This document shows positions 25,105 through 33,914 of a stretch of 64,000 nucleotides of DNA, piece after piece. The position numbers and the translations under genes are program-made. The DNA comes from Alistipes sp. (GTDB taxonomy: Bacteria; Bacteroidota; Bacteroidia; Bacteroidales; Rikenellaceae), in assembly GCA_017936685.1 (NCBI GenBank), contig JAGBFA010000010.1, positions 246,268 through 310,267 of the forward strand. The letters are read 5' to 3'. The notes under the pieces were generated by a model. That model made no database searches and had not been told where the DNA came from. It saw only the letters and a list, made by a program, of their open reading frames with translations. The stretch's first letter is position 1, and each line of letters starts with the position of its first letter.

Positions 25105-26211
25105 TTACAGCACTAACGGCTCGTAATCGAGTCCCCAGGCCTCGGCCACCTCGCGATAGACCACCTTGCCCTCAACCACATTCAGGCCCTTGCGCAGGTC
25201 GGCATCGTCGCAGCATGCTCGCTCCCAGCCCTTGTCGGCCAGAGCCAGCACATACGGCAGCGTGGCATTGGTCAGAGCCAGAGTGGAGGTATAAGGCACG
25301 GCACCGGGGATATTGGCCACGGCGTAGTGGACTATGCCGTCGACCGTGTATGTCGGGTTCTCGTGAGTGGTGGCGTGCGAGGTCTCGAAGCAGCCGCCCT
25401 GGTCGATGGCCACGTCGACCAGCACCGAGCCGGGCTGCATGAGCGACAACATGTCGCGCGTGACGAGCTTCGGAGCCTTGGCACCCGGAATCAGCACCGA
25501 GCCGATGACAAGATCGGTATCGCGCAGCTCCTGACGTATGTTGTATTCGTTGGACATGAGTGTCTTCACATTGCGCGGCATGACGTCGGCCAGATAGGTC
25601 AGACGCGGAATGGAGATGTCGCAGATGGTCACGTCGGCACCCGCTCCGGCAGCTATATGCGCCGCGGCCGTTCCGACCACGCCGGCACCGATGACCAGCA
25701 CCTTGGCCGGCTTCACGCCCGGCACGCCGCCTAACAGCTTGCCCTTGCCGCCGCGGGGACGTTCGAGATAGTACATACCCTCCTGCGTGGCCATGCGACC
25801 GGCAACCTCCGACATGGGGATCAGCAGCGGCAGCGAACGATCGGCGCGCTCGACGGTCTCGTAGGCGCAGCAAACCGCACCGCTGCGGATCATGGCACGG
25901 GTCAGAGGCTCCGAGCTGGCGAAATGGAAATAGGTGAACACCAGCTGGCCGCTGCGCACCAGTCCGTACTCCGACTCGATAGGCTCCTTCACCTTTACGA
26001 TCATCTCGGCCGCAGCATAGACATCTTCTATCGTCGGCAGAATCTCGGCTCCTGCCGCCACATAGTCGGCATCGGCGAAGCCGCTGTTGACACCGGCCGA
26101 AGCCTGCACATATAAACGGTGACCGCGGCGGGTCAGCTCTTTTGCTCCCGACGGTGTAAGCGCAACACGATTCTCGTTGTTCTTGATCTCCTTTGGTACT
26201 CCGATAATCAT
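25105..26211 (-). CDS. ald: Alanine dehydrogenase
   Basis: 368 aa. N-terminal MIIGVPKEIKNNENRVALTP, the family signature; substrate-binding residues in VKVKEPIESEY; Rossmann dinucleotide fold KVLVIGAGVVGTAAA near residue 170; C-terminal DGIVHYAVANIPGAVPYTST. It catalyses reversible NAD-dependent oxidative deamination of L-alanine to pyruvate and ammonia. Monocistronic; a TATTTTTG promoter box is at 26300-26293. Confidence 0.95.
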   Translation of the reverse strand: MIIGVPKEIKNNENRVALTPSGAKELTRRGHRLYVQASAGVNSGFADADYVAAGAEILPTIEDVYAAAEMIVKVKEPIESEYGLVRSGQLVFTYFHFASSEPLTRAMIRSGAVCCAYETVERADRSLPLLIPMSEVAGRMATQEGMYYLERPRGGKGKLLGGVPGVKPAKVLVIGAGVVGTAAAHIAAGAGADVTICDISIPRLTYLADVMPRNVKTLMSNEYNIRQELRDTDLVIGSVLIPGAKAPKLVTRDMLSLMQPGSVLVDVAIDQGGCFETSHATTHENPTYTVDGIVHYAVANIPGAVPYTSTLALTNATLPYVLALADKGWERACCDDADLRKGLNVVEGKVVYREVAEAWGLDYEPLVL

Positions 26212-26292
26212 AACGATGAAAGTTTTAAGCGTTTATTGTTATTTAGCAAAAACAATATACGCATTTTTTACGGAATCTGCAAGATTTGTGCA

Positions 26293-26300
26293 CAAAAATA
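26293..26300 (-). promoter_or_regulatory. ald promoter -7 box (TATTTTTG)
   Basis: TAnnTTTG on the minus strand, 82 bp upstream of the ald ATG; other AT-rich boxes nearby make the exact site uncertain. Confidence 0.45.
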
Positions 26301-26354
26301 TCTGACGTATGCCGAATTTGCATTTCGACACACACCCAATAAGGTATGCAGAAG

Positions 26355-26831
26355 CTAACCCCTGAACGTATAGTATTTGGCCGCGAGAAAGCTGTAAACG
26401 GCGGATACGACGGTAGTGATCATCTTGGCCGGCGTAGCCCACACGCCTAACGACTCGACCAAAAGTTTCATCGATACATAGTTGAGCAGCAATGCTCCGG
26501 CCACCGTAAGAGCGTAGCGCGCCATCTGTCGGCGCGAGGAGTATTGCGTAGAGCGGAACGCGACGTGGCGGTTGAGCCAGAAGCCGGTGAAGAAAGTTAT
26601 GGGAAAGACTATTGCCAACGAGGCTATGTGCGGCGAGACAACCACGAAGCCTAAGTCGATGAATCGCCGTGCGATGACGAAATGATAGATCAGAAAATAC
26701 CACAGCGTGTCGAGAGCCATGTTCGCTCCGCCGCACACGCCGTAACGGAATATCTCGGGCGAGACCACGCGCGACAGCGGTGCGATGTAAAACGCATCGA
26801 TGACAGCGGTTATGCGTCGTGCAATGCCCAT
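26355..26831 (-). CDS. GtrA family membrane protein
   Basis: 158 aa with four predicted transmembrane helices (about residues 28-50, 62-85, 103-122, 132-152). Family features FRYGVCGGANMALDTLWYF, FFTGFWLNRHVAF and the C-terminal AAKYYTFRG. GtrA-like proteins are linked to flipping or handling polyprenyl-linked sugars for cell-surface glycans. 9 bp downstream of the HU/SPOR gene in the lgt operon. Confidence 0.88.
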   Translation of the reverse strand: MGIARRITAVIDAFYIAPLSRVVSPEIFRYGVCGGANMALDTLWYFLIYHFVIARRFIDLGFVVVSPHIASLAIVFPITFFTGFWLNRHVAFRSTQYSSRRQMARYALTVAGALLLNYVSMKLLVESLGVWATPAKMITTVVSAVYSFLAAKYYTFRG

Positions 26832-26840
26832 GGCTGCGAT

Positions 26841-27812
26841 CTATTTTCTGGCGGGATTGGTCCACGCCTGCGGGAAATCACTGCGGTGCTCGCGAATGAA
26901 CTCTTCGCACTCCTCGCGCGTCGGTGCGCCGAACGCCGCCACGGCGAACAGCCGCCCCAGAGGGCGTATCTCGCAGCGCAGGCCCGGCACGCGCTTCAAG
27001 GCATCGGCCACAGCTCGTTCGGCATTGCTGCGAGTGGAATAGCTGCCTATGATGACGCGATAGCGTATGTCGGATTCGGCCGCAGGCTTGGTCTCGGACA
27101 CAGCAGTATCGTTCTCGGCAGCAGAGGCTTCGGTCTCGGCGGCAGCAGCCCTATCCGGCTCGGCATCGGAAGCAGATGTCTGCACGCCGTCGATCGGGGT
27201 CTCCTCAGTCTGCTCCTGCTGAGACTCTGCGGCAGAGGGTTCCGCAACCGGCTCCTCGGCATCGGCCGCGGCAGGCTGCATGACGACAGCAGGCTGTTCG
27301 ACTGAGCCTGTATCATCGCTCTGGGCATTCGTCATATCGCGGCAGAGCAGCCAATACAATGCACCGGCAGCAGCGGCCAATAGCAGCACGGCCGACACGA
27401 TGACCGGCAAACGGTGCGAGCGGCGATGCTTGACCACCTTGATCTCTCCGCCCGCATCGGCGTTGAGCAGCTCGGTCAAGGCATTATCGGCAACGAAGCT
27501 CTTGCCTCGCAGCACGCCTATACCGTCGATAGTGAGTATGCCGTCGACGAGGCATTTTTCGATCCAGCGGTCGTAAATATCGCGAGCCGCAGTCTCGTCG
27601 ATCGATGCCACGTGCGCAATCTCCTCGACAAGCGACACGCCCTCGCGGTGCGAGGTGAACTCCACCGTAAGGCGCGGCGGCAGAACAGTGCGCGACGAGG
27701 TGCCCGCCTGTGCCGGACGGCGCACCGTGCGCAAGGCTGCGATATCCGGCAGCCACACCCCGCGACCCGATACGATCAGGTTGAATATGATGTTATTTAC
27801 TTGATTTACCAT
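26841..27812 (-). CDS. HU-CCDC81-like / SPOR domain membrane protein
   Basis: 323 aa from ATG 27812, which overlaps the lgt stop by 20 bp; a longer frame to 27881 lies inside lgt and is rejected. N-terminal about 115 residues resemble the bacterial HU-CCDC81 module (IIFNLIVSGRGVWLPDIAAL, DGILTIDGIGVLRGKSF). One transmembrane helix at about 135-157, an Ala/Glu-rich linker 160-240, and a C-terminal SPOR domain (YRVIIGSYSTRSNAERAV ... LFAVAAFG) that binds denuded septal peptidoglycan. Likely a division or envelope protein. Confidence 0.85.
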   Translation of the reverse strand: MVNQVNNIIFNLIVSGRGVWLPDIAALRTVRRPAQAGTSSRTVLPPRLTVEFTSHREGVSLVEEIAHVASIDETAARDIYDRWIEKCLVDGILTIDGIGVLRGKSFVADNALTELLNADAGGEIKVVKHRRSHRLPVIVSAVLLLAAAAGALYWLLCRDMTNAQSDDTGSVEQPAVVMQPAAADAEEPVAEPSAAESQQEQTEETPIDGVQTSASDAEPDRAAAAETEASAAENDTAVSETKPAAESDIRYRVIIGSYSTRSNAERAVADALKRVPGLRCEIRPLGRLFAVAAFGAPTREECEEFIREHRSDFPQAWTNPARK

Positions 27813-28731
27813 GCTTCTGTTTTTGAGCCTTGGCCGAGGCAGCCATCTCGCGGCACGCTCTGTCGGCCACGGCATTAACATCGGTCACGGGCTTGCGTCT
27901 GAGTGCCCACACGATCATCGCCACACCGGCTATGATGAACGGCACGCTGAGCCACTGTCCCATGTCGAGAGTCATGGCCTCCTCGAAATCCTCCTGCCGC
28001 TCCTTGACGAACTCGATGATGAATCGGGTGAAGAATATGCCGATCATGGCTATGCCGAACAGCAGTCCCGGGCGGCGGCGACCCTCGTCGCGGCGATAGT
28101 ACAGCCATGCCAGAATGGCGAACGTGGCCACATAGCACAACGCCTCGTATATCTGTGTCGGGTGACGTGCCACCATCTCCGAAACGGCCGGATCGGGCAG
28201 TCCCGCATGGCGCGCCTCCATCACCTCGTGCCGCACGAAGACGAATCCCCACGGCAGATCGGTCGTATGGCCTATGATCTCCGAATTGAACAGATTGCCC
28301 ATGCGGATTATGGCACCGCTCAACGGCGCGATAACGGCGATACGGTCCAATCCCCACACGTAGGGCAGCTTGTTGCGTCGCACGAAGATCCATATACCCA
28401 GCAATATGCCGATCGTGGCACCGTGGCTGGCCATGCCGCCGTCGCGTATGTCGGTTATGATGCGCCACGGCTCGGGCAGATAGACCTCCGGTTCGTAGAA
28501 GAGGCAGTGTCCGACGCGGGCACCGATGAACGTACCCATGACGATCCACAGAAAAGCCGACTCGGAAGTCTCCCGTGGCAGTCCCTCGCGGCGGCAGAAA
28601 TTCGACATCAGCCGTTCGGCCACGAGTATGGCCACGGCCCACATCACACCGTACCAGCGTATATCCAATCCGCCCAGATCGACGAACGTAGGATCGAAGT
28701 CCCAAACTACGGTCAGAAAACTATGCGTCAT
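27793..28731 (-). CDS. lgt: Prolipoprotein diacylglyceryl transferase
   Basis: 312 aa, seven-helix membrane enzyme. Key motifs IRWYGVMWA near the N-terminus, HGATIGI region, and RMGNLFNSEIIGHTTDLPW (about residues 137-155) containing the essential Arg-Asn and Glu residues of Lgt; RHPTQIYEAL follows. It transfers diacylglycerol to the lipobox Cys of the many lipoproteins encoded here. The C-terminus has a basic tail (AQKQKHGKSSK). First gene of lgt-HU/SPOR-gtrA, 29 bp from the histidine kinase stop. Confidence 0.96.
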   Translation of the reverse strand: MTHSFLTVVWDFDPTFVDLGGLDIRWYGVMWAVAILVAERLMSNFCRREGLPRETSESAFLWIVMGTFIGARVGHCLFYEPEVYLPEPWRIITDIRDGGMASHGATIGILLGIWIFVRRNKLPYVWGLDRIAVIAPLSGAIIRMGNLFNSEIIGHTTDLPWGFVFVRHEVMEARHAGLPDPAVSEMVARHPTQIYEALCYVATFAILAWLYYRRDEGRRRPGLLFGIAMIGIFFTRFIIEFVKERQEDFEEAMTLDMGQWLSVPFIIAGVAMIVWALRRKPVTDVNAVADRACREMAASAKAQKQKHGKSSK

Positions 28732-28760
28732 AACGATTTCCTATTGATTCACAGTGCCGA

Positions 28761-29804
28761 TCAGTTGTCTGCCGCATGGCTCTTTTTCAGCGTAAAGGCG
28801 AAAGTGGTGCCCACGCCCGCCTCGCTGCGCACGGTGATACGCTCGCCGTGAGCCTCTATTATATGCTTGACGATAGCCAGCCCCAGACCCGTACCGCCCT
28901 GCTCGCGCGAACGGCTCTTGTCGACACGGTAGAAGCGTTCGAACACACGGCTTATGTCCTCCTTGCCGATGCCCACGCCGTTGTCCTCCACCTCGATCAG
29001 TATCTTGTCGAGCATGTCGCGGAACTTGACATTGACGAAACCGCCCTGCCGGCCGTAGCGTATGGCATTGACGATCAGATTGACCAGCACCTGTCCGACG
29101 TAGTGTTTGTCGGCCGAGACGCGGAAGGCCGAGGGCAGGTCGTCGGCATACTTCACCGTGAGCTTTATGCCATGACGCTGCGCCTCGATCTCGTTCTGGT
29201 CGGCGATCTCCTTGGCCAGAGCCACTATGTCGAAGCTCTCCATGTTGAGACGCGTCATGTCGTTCTCCAACTTGGAGATGGTATCCAGATCGCTGATGAT
29301 GTTTATCAGACGGTCGATGCTCTTTTCGGTGCGTTCGAGATACTTGCGGTTGATAAGCTCGTCTTCCAGACCGCCGTCCAGAAGAGTGGAGATATAACCC
29401 TGTATATTGAATATAGGAGTCTTCAACTCGTGAGCCACGTTGCCCAAATACTGTTTGCGGAACTTTTCGATGTCTTTCAGACGCGAAATCTCCTTGTCGT
29501 TGTCGTCGGCCCACGCCGTCAACTCCTCCGAGATATGCTCTACGTGCTTGTCTTTCAGCTCATCGACTATCTCGCCCGTATGCACGTCGCGCGACAGCAC
29601 GATCGAATATATGGGTTTGAGCTTGTAGGCCACATATTTGCGGATAATGAGCAGCACGGTCAAGGCCATCAGAATATATGTCGCCACGGCGACAGAGGCC
29701 GTAAGCCACCACTGCGCTCCGAGGACGATCATGACCACCGCAACGATAAGTGTCGCGACAAATGCCGTAAGCAGCGATGCGAATTCTTTTGTCTTAATTG
29801 TCAT
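28761..29804 (-). CDS. Sensor histidine kinase (PhoR-like, no large periplasmic domain)
   Basis: 347 aa from ATG 29804 (MTIKTKEF); a second ATG at 29822 overlaps the upstream stop by 8 bp and is possible. Two adjacent transmembrane helices (about 9-30 and 34-55) leave almost no periplasmic loop. H-box GNVAHELKTPIFNIQGYI with His125, N/G1 box DNGVGIGKEDI, G2 box GGTGLGLAIVKHI. No response regulator gene is adjacent, so it is an orphan here. Directly downstream of an HTH/S24-like regulator gene. Confidence 0.9.
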   Translation of the reverse strand: MTIKTKEFASLLTAFVATLIVAVVMIVLGAQWWLTASVAVATYILMALTVLLIIRKYVAYKLKPIYSIVLSRDVHTGEIVDELKDKHVEHISEELTAWADDNDKEISRLKDIEKFRKQYLGNVAHELKTPIFNIQGYISTLLDGGLEDELINRKYLERTEKSIDRLINIISDLDTISKLENDMTRLNMESFDIVALAKEIADQNEIEAQRHGIKLTVKYADDLPSAFRVSADKHYVGQVLVNLIVNAIRYGRQGGFVNVKFRDMLDKILIEVEDNGVGIGKEDISRVFERFYRVDKSRSREQGGTGLGLAIVKHIIEAHGERITVRSEAGVGTTFAFTLKKSHAADN

Positions 29805-29814
29805 ATACGAGGTT

Positions 29815-30447
29815 TTAATCATTTATAATCACAAGTTTGGCCACTACGCGCCATGCGGCGGCAATCTCGCTGCGACGAATCGTCATATCGTCGTAGTCGT
29901 CTCTGTTGCGTGCCGTAAGGCGCAGCGATTCCGTGTCGTTTGCAGTACGAACTTTACGCAAAGTTACACAATTTTGTGTAACGAGCGCATACTCTCCTCC
30001 CGGAATTATCTGTGACGGCTCTATTTTTTTCAGGAAAACGTCCATCGCCGCCCACGACGGCTCGCACATGGCGCGCGACGAGCAGCGTATGGCCAGATCG
30101 CAGCCGTTGATCGTCGGCATATAGACATAGTGCGACGGCTCTTTCGAGGCGATGTCGGCAAGAGCGGACTCCAAATCATCGTCATAGTACGGTATCTGTT
30201 CGCCGCGGTCGTCGTCCGAAAGGAGCATGCGCCCCACACCGGTCAGCAGCCACACACGGTCTATCTCGGGGAAGACCCCGACGATACGGTCGGCCAGATC
30301 CCGCGAGATGCCGTTGTCGCCGCGTTTTATACGGTAAAGATTCTCCGCCCGCGACAGTCCTATATAGCGTGCGAAGTAGTTTACCGTCATGTTCGCCCAC
30401 TTTATTACACTTTCGAGACGATTCCAATTGCTATCATTGTTCGTCAT
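29815..30447 (-). CDS. HTH regulator with S24/LexA-like C-terminal domain
   Basis: 210 aa. N-terminal helix-turn-helix (residues about 8-60: NYFARYIGLSRAENLYRIKRG), a form common in Bacteroidetes XRE-type regulators with LTGVGRML after the HTH. The C-terminal half (YALVTQNCVTLRKV) resembles the beta-rich S24 peptidase-like domain, but I cannot identify a Ser-Lys dyad with confidence. Likely a DNA-binding repressor. Reads divergently from tRNA-Arg and is coupled to the kinase gene. Confidence 0.78.
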   Translation of the reverse strand: MTNNDSNWNRLESVIKWANMTVNYFARYIGLSRAENLYRIKRGDNGISRDLADRIVGVFPEIDRVWLLTGVGRMLLSDDDRGEQIPYYDDDLESALADIASKEPSHYVYMPTINGCDLAIRCSSRAMCEPSWAAMDVFLKKIEPSQIIPGGEYALVTQNCVTLRKVRTANDTESLRLTARNRDDYDDMTIRRSEIAAAWRVVAKLVIIND

Positions 30448-30462
30448 TTCGGAAAATTTTAT

Positions 30463-30470
30463 TATCTTTG
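30463..30470 (+). promoter_or_regulatory. tRNA-Arg promoter -7 box (TATCTTTG)
   Basis: Exact TAnnTTTG ending 6 bp before the tRNA 5' end; TTCG at 30440-30443 is a 3-of-4 match to the -33 box at N19 spacing. Confidence 0.65.
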
Positions 30471-30476
30471 CGCATT

Positions 30477-30548
30477 GGCTCCGTAGTTCAATGGATAGAA
30501 TATAAGATTCCGGTTCTTACGATGAAGGTTCGAATCCTTTCGGGGTCA
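30477..30548 (+). tRNA. tRNA-Arg (anticodon CCG)
   Basis: 72-nt cloverleaf: acceptor GGCTCCG / CGGGGTC with wobbles, D-stem GTTC/GAAT, anticodon stem TAAGA/TCTTA around loop TTCCGGT giving anticodon CCG (reads CGG), T-arm GAAGG-TTCGAAT-CCTTT, discriminator A. CCA is not encoded. Flanked by its own promoter and terminator, so a single-gene unit. Confidence 0.92.
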
Positions 30549-30551
30549 CTG

Positions 30552-30578
30552 AAAGACGGGTAGCAACCCGTCTTTTTT
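30552..30578 (+). terminator. Rho-independent terminator of tRNA-Arg
   Basis: Stem AAAGACGGGT / ACCCGTCTTT with AGCA tetraloop (30552-30575) and T6 run at 30573-30578, 4 nt after the tRNA end. Confidence 0.9.
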
Positions 30579-30732
30579 ATTGTCCCCACTCGTCAATTAT
30601 ATAGTCACAAATATACGGTTTTATCTCGGATCGTGCAATATTTCACATGTTTTTCATTGCAAATATCGCGCCTTATGCAATTCTCTGTTTCGAAATGGCA
30701 CACGCCTCGCAAAGTGCATATCGCAGCGGCCG

Positions 30733-30763
30733 TTTGAATTTACGAAATAATGTCGTATATTTG
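30733..30763 (+). promoter_or_regulatory. ruvB promoter, full consensus (TTTG-N19-TATATTTG)
   Basis: TTTG at 30733-30736 and TATATTTG at 30756-30763 with exactly 19 bp between, 24 bp upstream of the ruvB ATG. The best match to the Bacteroidetes primary promoter in the window. Confidence 0.85.
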
Positions 30764-30786
30764 TCAGAAGATAACCGAAACCGAGA

Positions 30787-31803
30787 ATGGGCGTAGACAG
30801 AAACATGCGAAACATCGAAAGCGACAAGGAGTTCGAAAATCGTATCCGGCCGCAGGCACTTAGCAACTTTGCCGGCCAGGACAAGATCGTCGACAACCTT
30901 AAAATATTCATCAAGGCGGCACTCATGCGTGGCGACTCGCTCGACCACGTACTATTGCACGGCCCTCCGGGATTAGGTAAAACCACGCTGGCCAACATCA
31001 TAGCCAACGAGATGGGAGCACAACTCAAAGTAACCTCTGGCCCCGTACTCGACAAACCGGGCGATCTGGCCGGACTGCTGACCAACCTCAACCCGGGCGA
31101 CGTGCTCTTCATCGATGAGATACACCGTCTCAGCCCCATCGTCGAGGAGTATCTCTACTCGGCCATGGAGGATTACAAGATCGACATCGTGCTCGACAAG
31201 GGACCTGCCGCCCGTTCGATACAGATCGAGCTGGCACCGTTCACGCTCGTGGGAGCCACCACGCGCAGCGGACTGCTCACCTCGCCACTGCGCGCACGAT
31301 TCGGCATACAATGTCACTTGGAGTATTACGATACGCAGGTGCTGTCGGACATAGTAAAACGCTCGGCACGCATTCTCGACATATCGATCGACGACGAAGC
31401 CGCAGCGGAGGTAGCCCTGCGCTCGCGCGGTACGCCGCGTATAGCCAATGCGCTGCTCAGGCGCGTGCGCGATTTCGCCATGGTCAAGGGCGAAGGACAT
31501 ATCGATCTCGATATCACACGCATAGCACTGGCAGCCCTAAACATCGACTCGCGCGGATTAGACCAGATGGACAACAAGATATTGGCCACGATCATCGAGA
31601 AATTCAACGGTGGCCCCGTCGGATTGAACACCGTCGCCACAGCTGTCAGCGAGGAGGCCGGCACGATAGAGGAGGTCTACGAGCCGTTCCTCATCAAGGA
31701 GGGATTTCTCAAACGCACGCCGCGAGGACGCGAAGCCACCGAAATAGCCTATCGCCACCTCGGCTACGACTTCGGCCGCACCGACGAAAAAACGCTGTTC
31801 TGA
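30787..31803 (+). CDS. ruvB: Holliday junction branch migration ATPase RuvB
   Basis: 338 aa. Walker [10 protein letters not shown] at residues 59-67, Walker [11 protein letters not shown] near 108-117, sensor 1 VGATTRSG near 155, sensor 2 region [11 protein letters not shown] with the Arg near 218, and a C-terminal winged helix ([19 protein letters not shown]). AAA+ motor that with RuvA/RuvC resolves Holliday junctions. Monocistronic with its own consensus promoter; followed by nearly 800 bp of repeats. Confidence 0.98.
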   Translation: MGVDRNMRNIESDKEFENRIRPQALSNFAGQDKIVDNLKIFIKAALMRGDSLDHVLLHGPPGLGKTTLANIIANEMGAQLKVTSGPVLDKPGDLAGLLTNLNPGDVLFIDEIHRLSPIVEEYLYSAMEDYKIDIVLDKGPAARSIQIELAPFTLVGATTRSGLLTSPLRARFGIQCHLEYYDTQVLSDIVKRSARILDISIDDEAAAEVALRSRGTPRIANALLRRVRDFAMVKGEGHIDLDITRIALAALNIDSRGLDQMDNKILATIIEKFNGGPVGLNTVATAVSEEAGTIEEVYEPFLIKEGFLKRTPRGREATEIAYRHLGYDFGRTDEKTLF

Positions 31804-31852
31804 CGCCCCGAGCAAGGGCATTGCCAGACCGCGTAAACCTCTTTATACACCA

Positions 31853-31996
31853 CTGTCACTCCGAGGAGTGTACTTTGCACACGACGTGGGAGTCTCGCCG
31901 GCAGAAAGTGCATTTTTGTAATAAGAAAGTGCATATATCAACAAAAAAAACAGAGATTCTCACGTCGCGGCCAAAAGCCGCTCCTCAGAATGACAG
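31853..31996 (+). repeat. A-family element, copy 2 (long variant)
   Basis: 144 bp. Standard ends, but the interior carries AGAAAGTGCAT motifs and an A-rich segment (AACAAAAAAAACAG), shared with the copy at 34622-34763. Confidence 0.8.
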
Positions 31997-32005
31997 AATA
32001 CGATT

Positions 32006-32116
32006 TGTCATGCTGAGCGGAGCGAAGCATCTGGTTGGGGGCGACAAGGCTTATCGACCATGCACATACTCCCCAACCGGATTCTTCGTTTCACGTTGTT
32101 TCACTCAGAATGACAG
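32006..32116 (+). repeat. B-family hairpin repeat, uninterrupted
   Basis: Left arm TGTCATGCTGAGCGGAGCGA then AGCATCTGGTTGGGG; right arm CCCCAACCGGATTCTTCG to ACTCAGAATGACAG at 32116; about 25 bp between the inner arms. It sits between two A elements. Confidence 0.8.
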
Positions 32117-32127
32117 GGCGCAAAAAA

Positions 32128-32253
32128 CTGTCACTCCGAGGAGCCGCAGGCGACGTGGGAGTCTCGCCAGAGGGAGTGCGGCTGTCGAGCGGGAGTTTGT
32201 CGACCGAAATGGAGATTCTCACGTCGGACGTTCCGTCCTCCTCAGAATGACAG
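32128..32253 (+). repeat. A-family element, copy 3
   Basis: 126 bp with complete left (CTGTCACTCCGAGGAGC) and right (CTCCTCAGAATGACAG) ends. Confidence 0.85.
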
Positions 32254-32261
32254 AACCGACA

Positions 32262-32355
32262 TGTCTTGTTGAGCGGAGCGAAACATCTGGTTGGGGACGA
32301 CATTGCCACACTGTCACTCCGAGGAAGGGCGCATGCCCGACCGTGGGAGTCTCAA
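32262..32355 (+). repeat. Half copies of B (left arm) and A (left arm)
   Basis: B left arm at 32262-32302 (TGTCTTGTTGAGCGGAGCGA ... CATCTGGTTGGGGACGACA) followed by an A left arm at 32311-32355; both right arms are missing. Confidence 0.7.
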
Positions 32356-32509
32356 CGCGCGACCTGCCGCTCTTTGCACTCGTTCGGAATAACCGTGTCT
32401 CTCGGCCGAGTATTGTTGCGAATCGCAATCTCGCAACCGACTCGATATGTGGGCACACGGCGTTCTGAGGCCGATTCGAATTAAATTCCGTTATTTTTTG
32501 TAAAATAAA

Positions 32510-32541
32510 TTTGCAAAAACAAATTATCGGTTTTATATTTG
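32510..32541 (+). promoter_or_regulatory. C10 peptidase operon promoter (TTTG-N20-TATATTTG)
   Basis: TTTG at 32510-32513 and TATATTTG at 32534-32541, 44 bp before the peptidase ATG. Confidence 0.75.
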
Positions 32542-32585
32542 TATCTGAACATTAACAAAATACATCACTAACAATCTAATATTGT

Positions 32586-33893
32586 ATGCCTATGAGACAC
32601 CGACCGACTCTTATTTTAACATCATTGCTGTTGCTGGCATCGGCTTGTTCGCGAGACTTCGATGCCGACGATGTGCCCGTATCCGCGCCCGAACCGGAAC
32701 AGGAGCAGGGGTATGTCGTGCCGGTCGAGCAGGCGTTGCAGAGCCTCGACAACGAGCTGGCGATGATCTGCGGCGGCGACGAGACACGTGCCGCACAGCC
32801 GCGACGGCGAGTGAAGGCCGTCCGCAACGTCGCATACGCCGATGTGGCTCCCGCAACACGCTCGGACGAGATGCCCGACGACGTGTCCGACTTGTTCTAT
32901 ATCGTCGAGTTCGCCGACGGAGAGGGTTCGGCCGTACTCGGTGCCGACAAGCGCGTGGAGCCTGTCGTGGCAATACTCGACCAGACCGTCCTCACGCCCG
33001 AGGATTTCGCCGCGGCAGATATCCAGAGCGATGACATTACATCGTATATGACTGCTCTGATGGTAAATAGTGCAAATGGGGGAATACTTGATTTAGACTC
33101 CATCAGAGGACGCTATCCGATCTATATTGTTGATGTACCGGAGCGAGATACGATTAACAGACATAAACAGCCTGCATTATTAAGTAGCAATTGGCACCAA
33201 GGTAGTCCGTTCAATAACAAGTATCCGTTTGTAAGTTCGGGAGAGCATTGTCAGGCAGGCTGCGGTGTTATAGCCGTCGCGCAAATATTGACATACAACC
33301 AATATCCGAATGTGCTTAATATTTATGACAATCTGTTCTATTGGAATATAATCAACAAGTTGATAACGCACCCAGACGATCAATCGGCATCTGACACGGA
33401 ACATTTAGCCTCGTTTATCTATAATTTAGGGTCGTTAATGCATATGGAGAATGATCTCATAAATAACAGAACCGGCACATATATAGAAAACGCTGCGAAT
33501 GCAATGAGACAGTTGGGATACAGATATGTGGCATCGCATGCATTTTCATACTCCGACGCACAAGATATGATATGCAATGACAAACTCGTATTTTTAATGA
33601 ACGGTTATGATTCGAAAAATGTCAACAGTCGGCACGAATGGGTAGTCGACGGCTGGAACGAATACACGGTAAGACTTTGGAGGGTGACTTATAACACGAG
33701 AAAAGGAGGTAGCAGTCCCGATCCATTGGAGATATCGAGAGAGTTAATTGAAACTACCAATGTAAAAAAGATGCACTGCAATTTCGGCTGGGGAGGAGAG
33801 TGCAACGGATATTATACGTACAATCTTTTTAAAACGAATAATTATACTTTCGACTGCAATTTCAATATGATAACATATTCATTGCCACAATAA
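32586..33893 (+). CDS. C10 family (streptopain-like) cysteine peptidase, lipoprotein
   Basis: 435 aa. Signal ends LLASAC (Cys21), so a surface or periplasmic lipoprotein. Residues about 40-190 form a Spi-like prodomain. Catalytic part: SNWHQGSPFN, Cys226 in HCQAGCGVIAVAQI, His350 in RHEWVVDGW, and NFGWGG (399-404), all in the order of SpeB/interpain-type peptidases. Likely activated by prodomain removal and degrading host or dietary protein. The first 150 codons are GC-rich like the genome, the rest AT-rich, suggesting mosaic origin. The start could also be the Met two codons on. Co-transcribed with the next lipoprotein. Confidence 0.88.
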   Translation: MPMRHRPTLILTSLLLLASACSRDFDADDVPVSAPEPEQEQGYVVPVEQALQSLDNELAMICGGDETRAAQPRRRVKAVRNVAYADVAPATRSDEMPDDVSDLFYIVEFADGEGSAVLGADKRVEPVVAILDQTVLTPEDFAAADIQSDDITSYMTALMVNSANGGILDLDSIRGRYPIYIVDVPERDTINRHKQPALLSSNWHQGSPFNNKYPFVSSGEHCQAGCGVIAVAQILTYNQYPNVLNIYDNLFYWNIINKLITHPDDQSASDTEHLASFIYNLGSLMHMENDLINNRTGTYIENAANAMRQLGYRYVASHAFSYSDAQDMICNDKLVFLMNGYDSKNVNSRHEWVVDGWNEYTVRLWRVTYNTRKGGSSPDPLEISRELIETTNVKKMHCNFGWGGECNGYYTYNLFKTNNYTFDCNFNMITYSLPQ

Positions 33894-33914
33894 CATAATT
33901 AAATCCATAACACC

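Larger units (their letters stand above)
31804..32585. other. Repeat-filled intergenic region between ruvB and the C10 peptidase
   Basis: Holds two whole A elements, one half A element, one whole and one half B element, then 150 bp of increasingly AT-rich DNA with the peptidase promoter. No gene; ORFs here are read through repeats. Confidence 0.8.

Noticed and set aside
31853-32355. Repeat cluster considered as a CRISPR array
   Set aside because: Units are 40-144 bp with inverted arms, irregular spacing and no spacers or cas genes.
31311-32468. 385-codon plus-strand ORF starting inside ruvB
   Set aside because: Out-of-frame shadow of ruvB continuing into repeat DNA.
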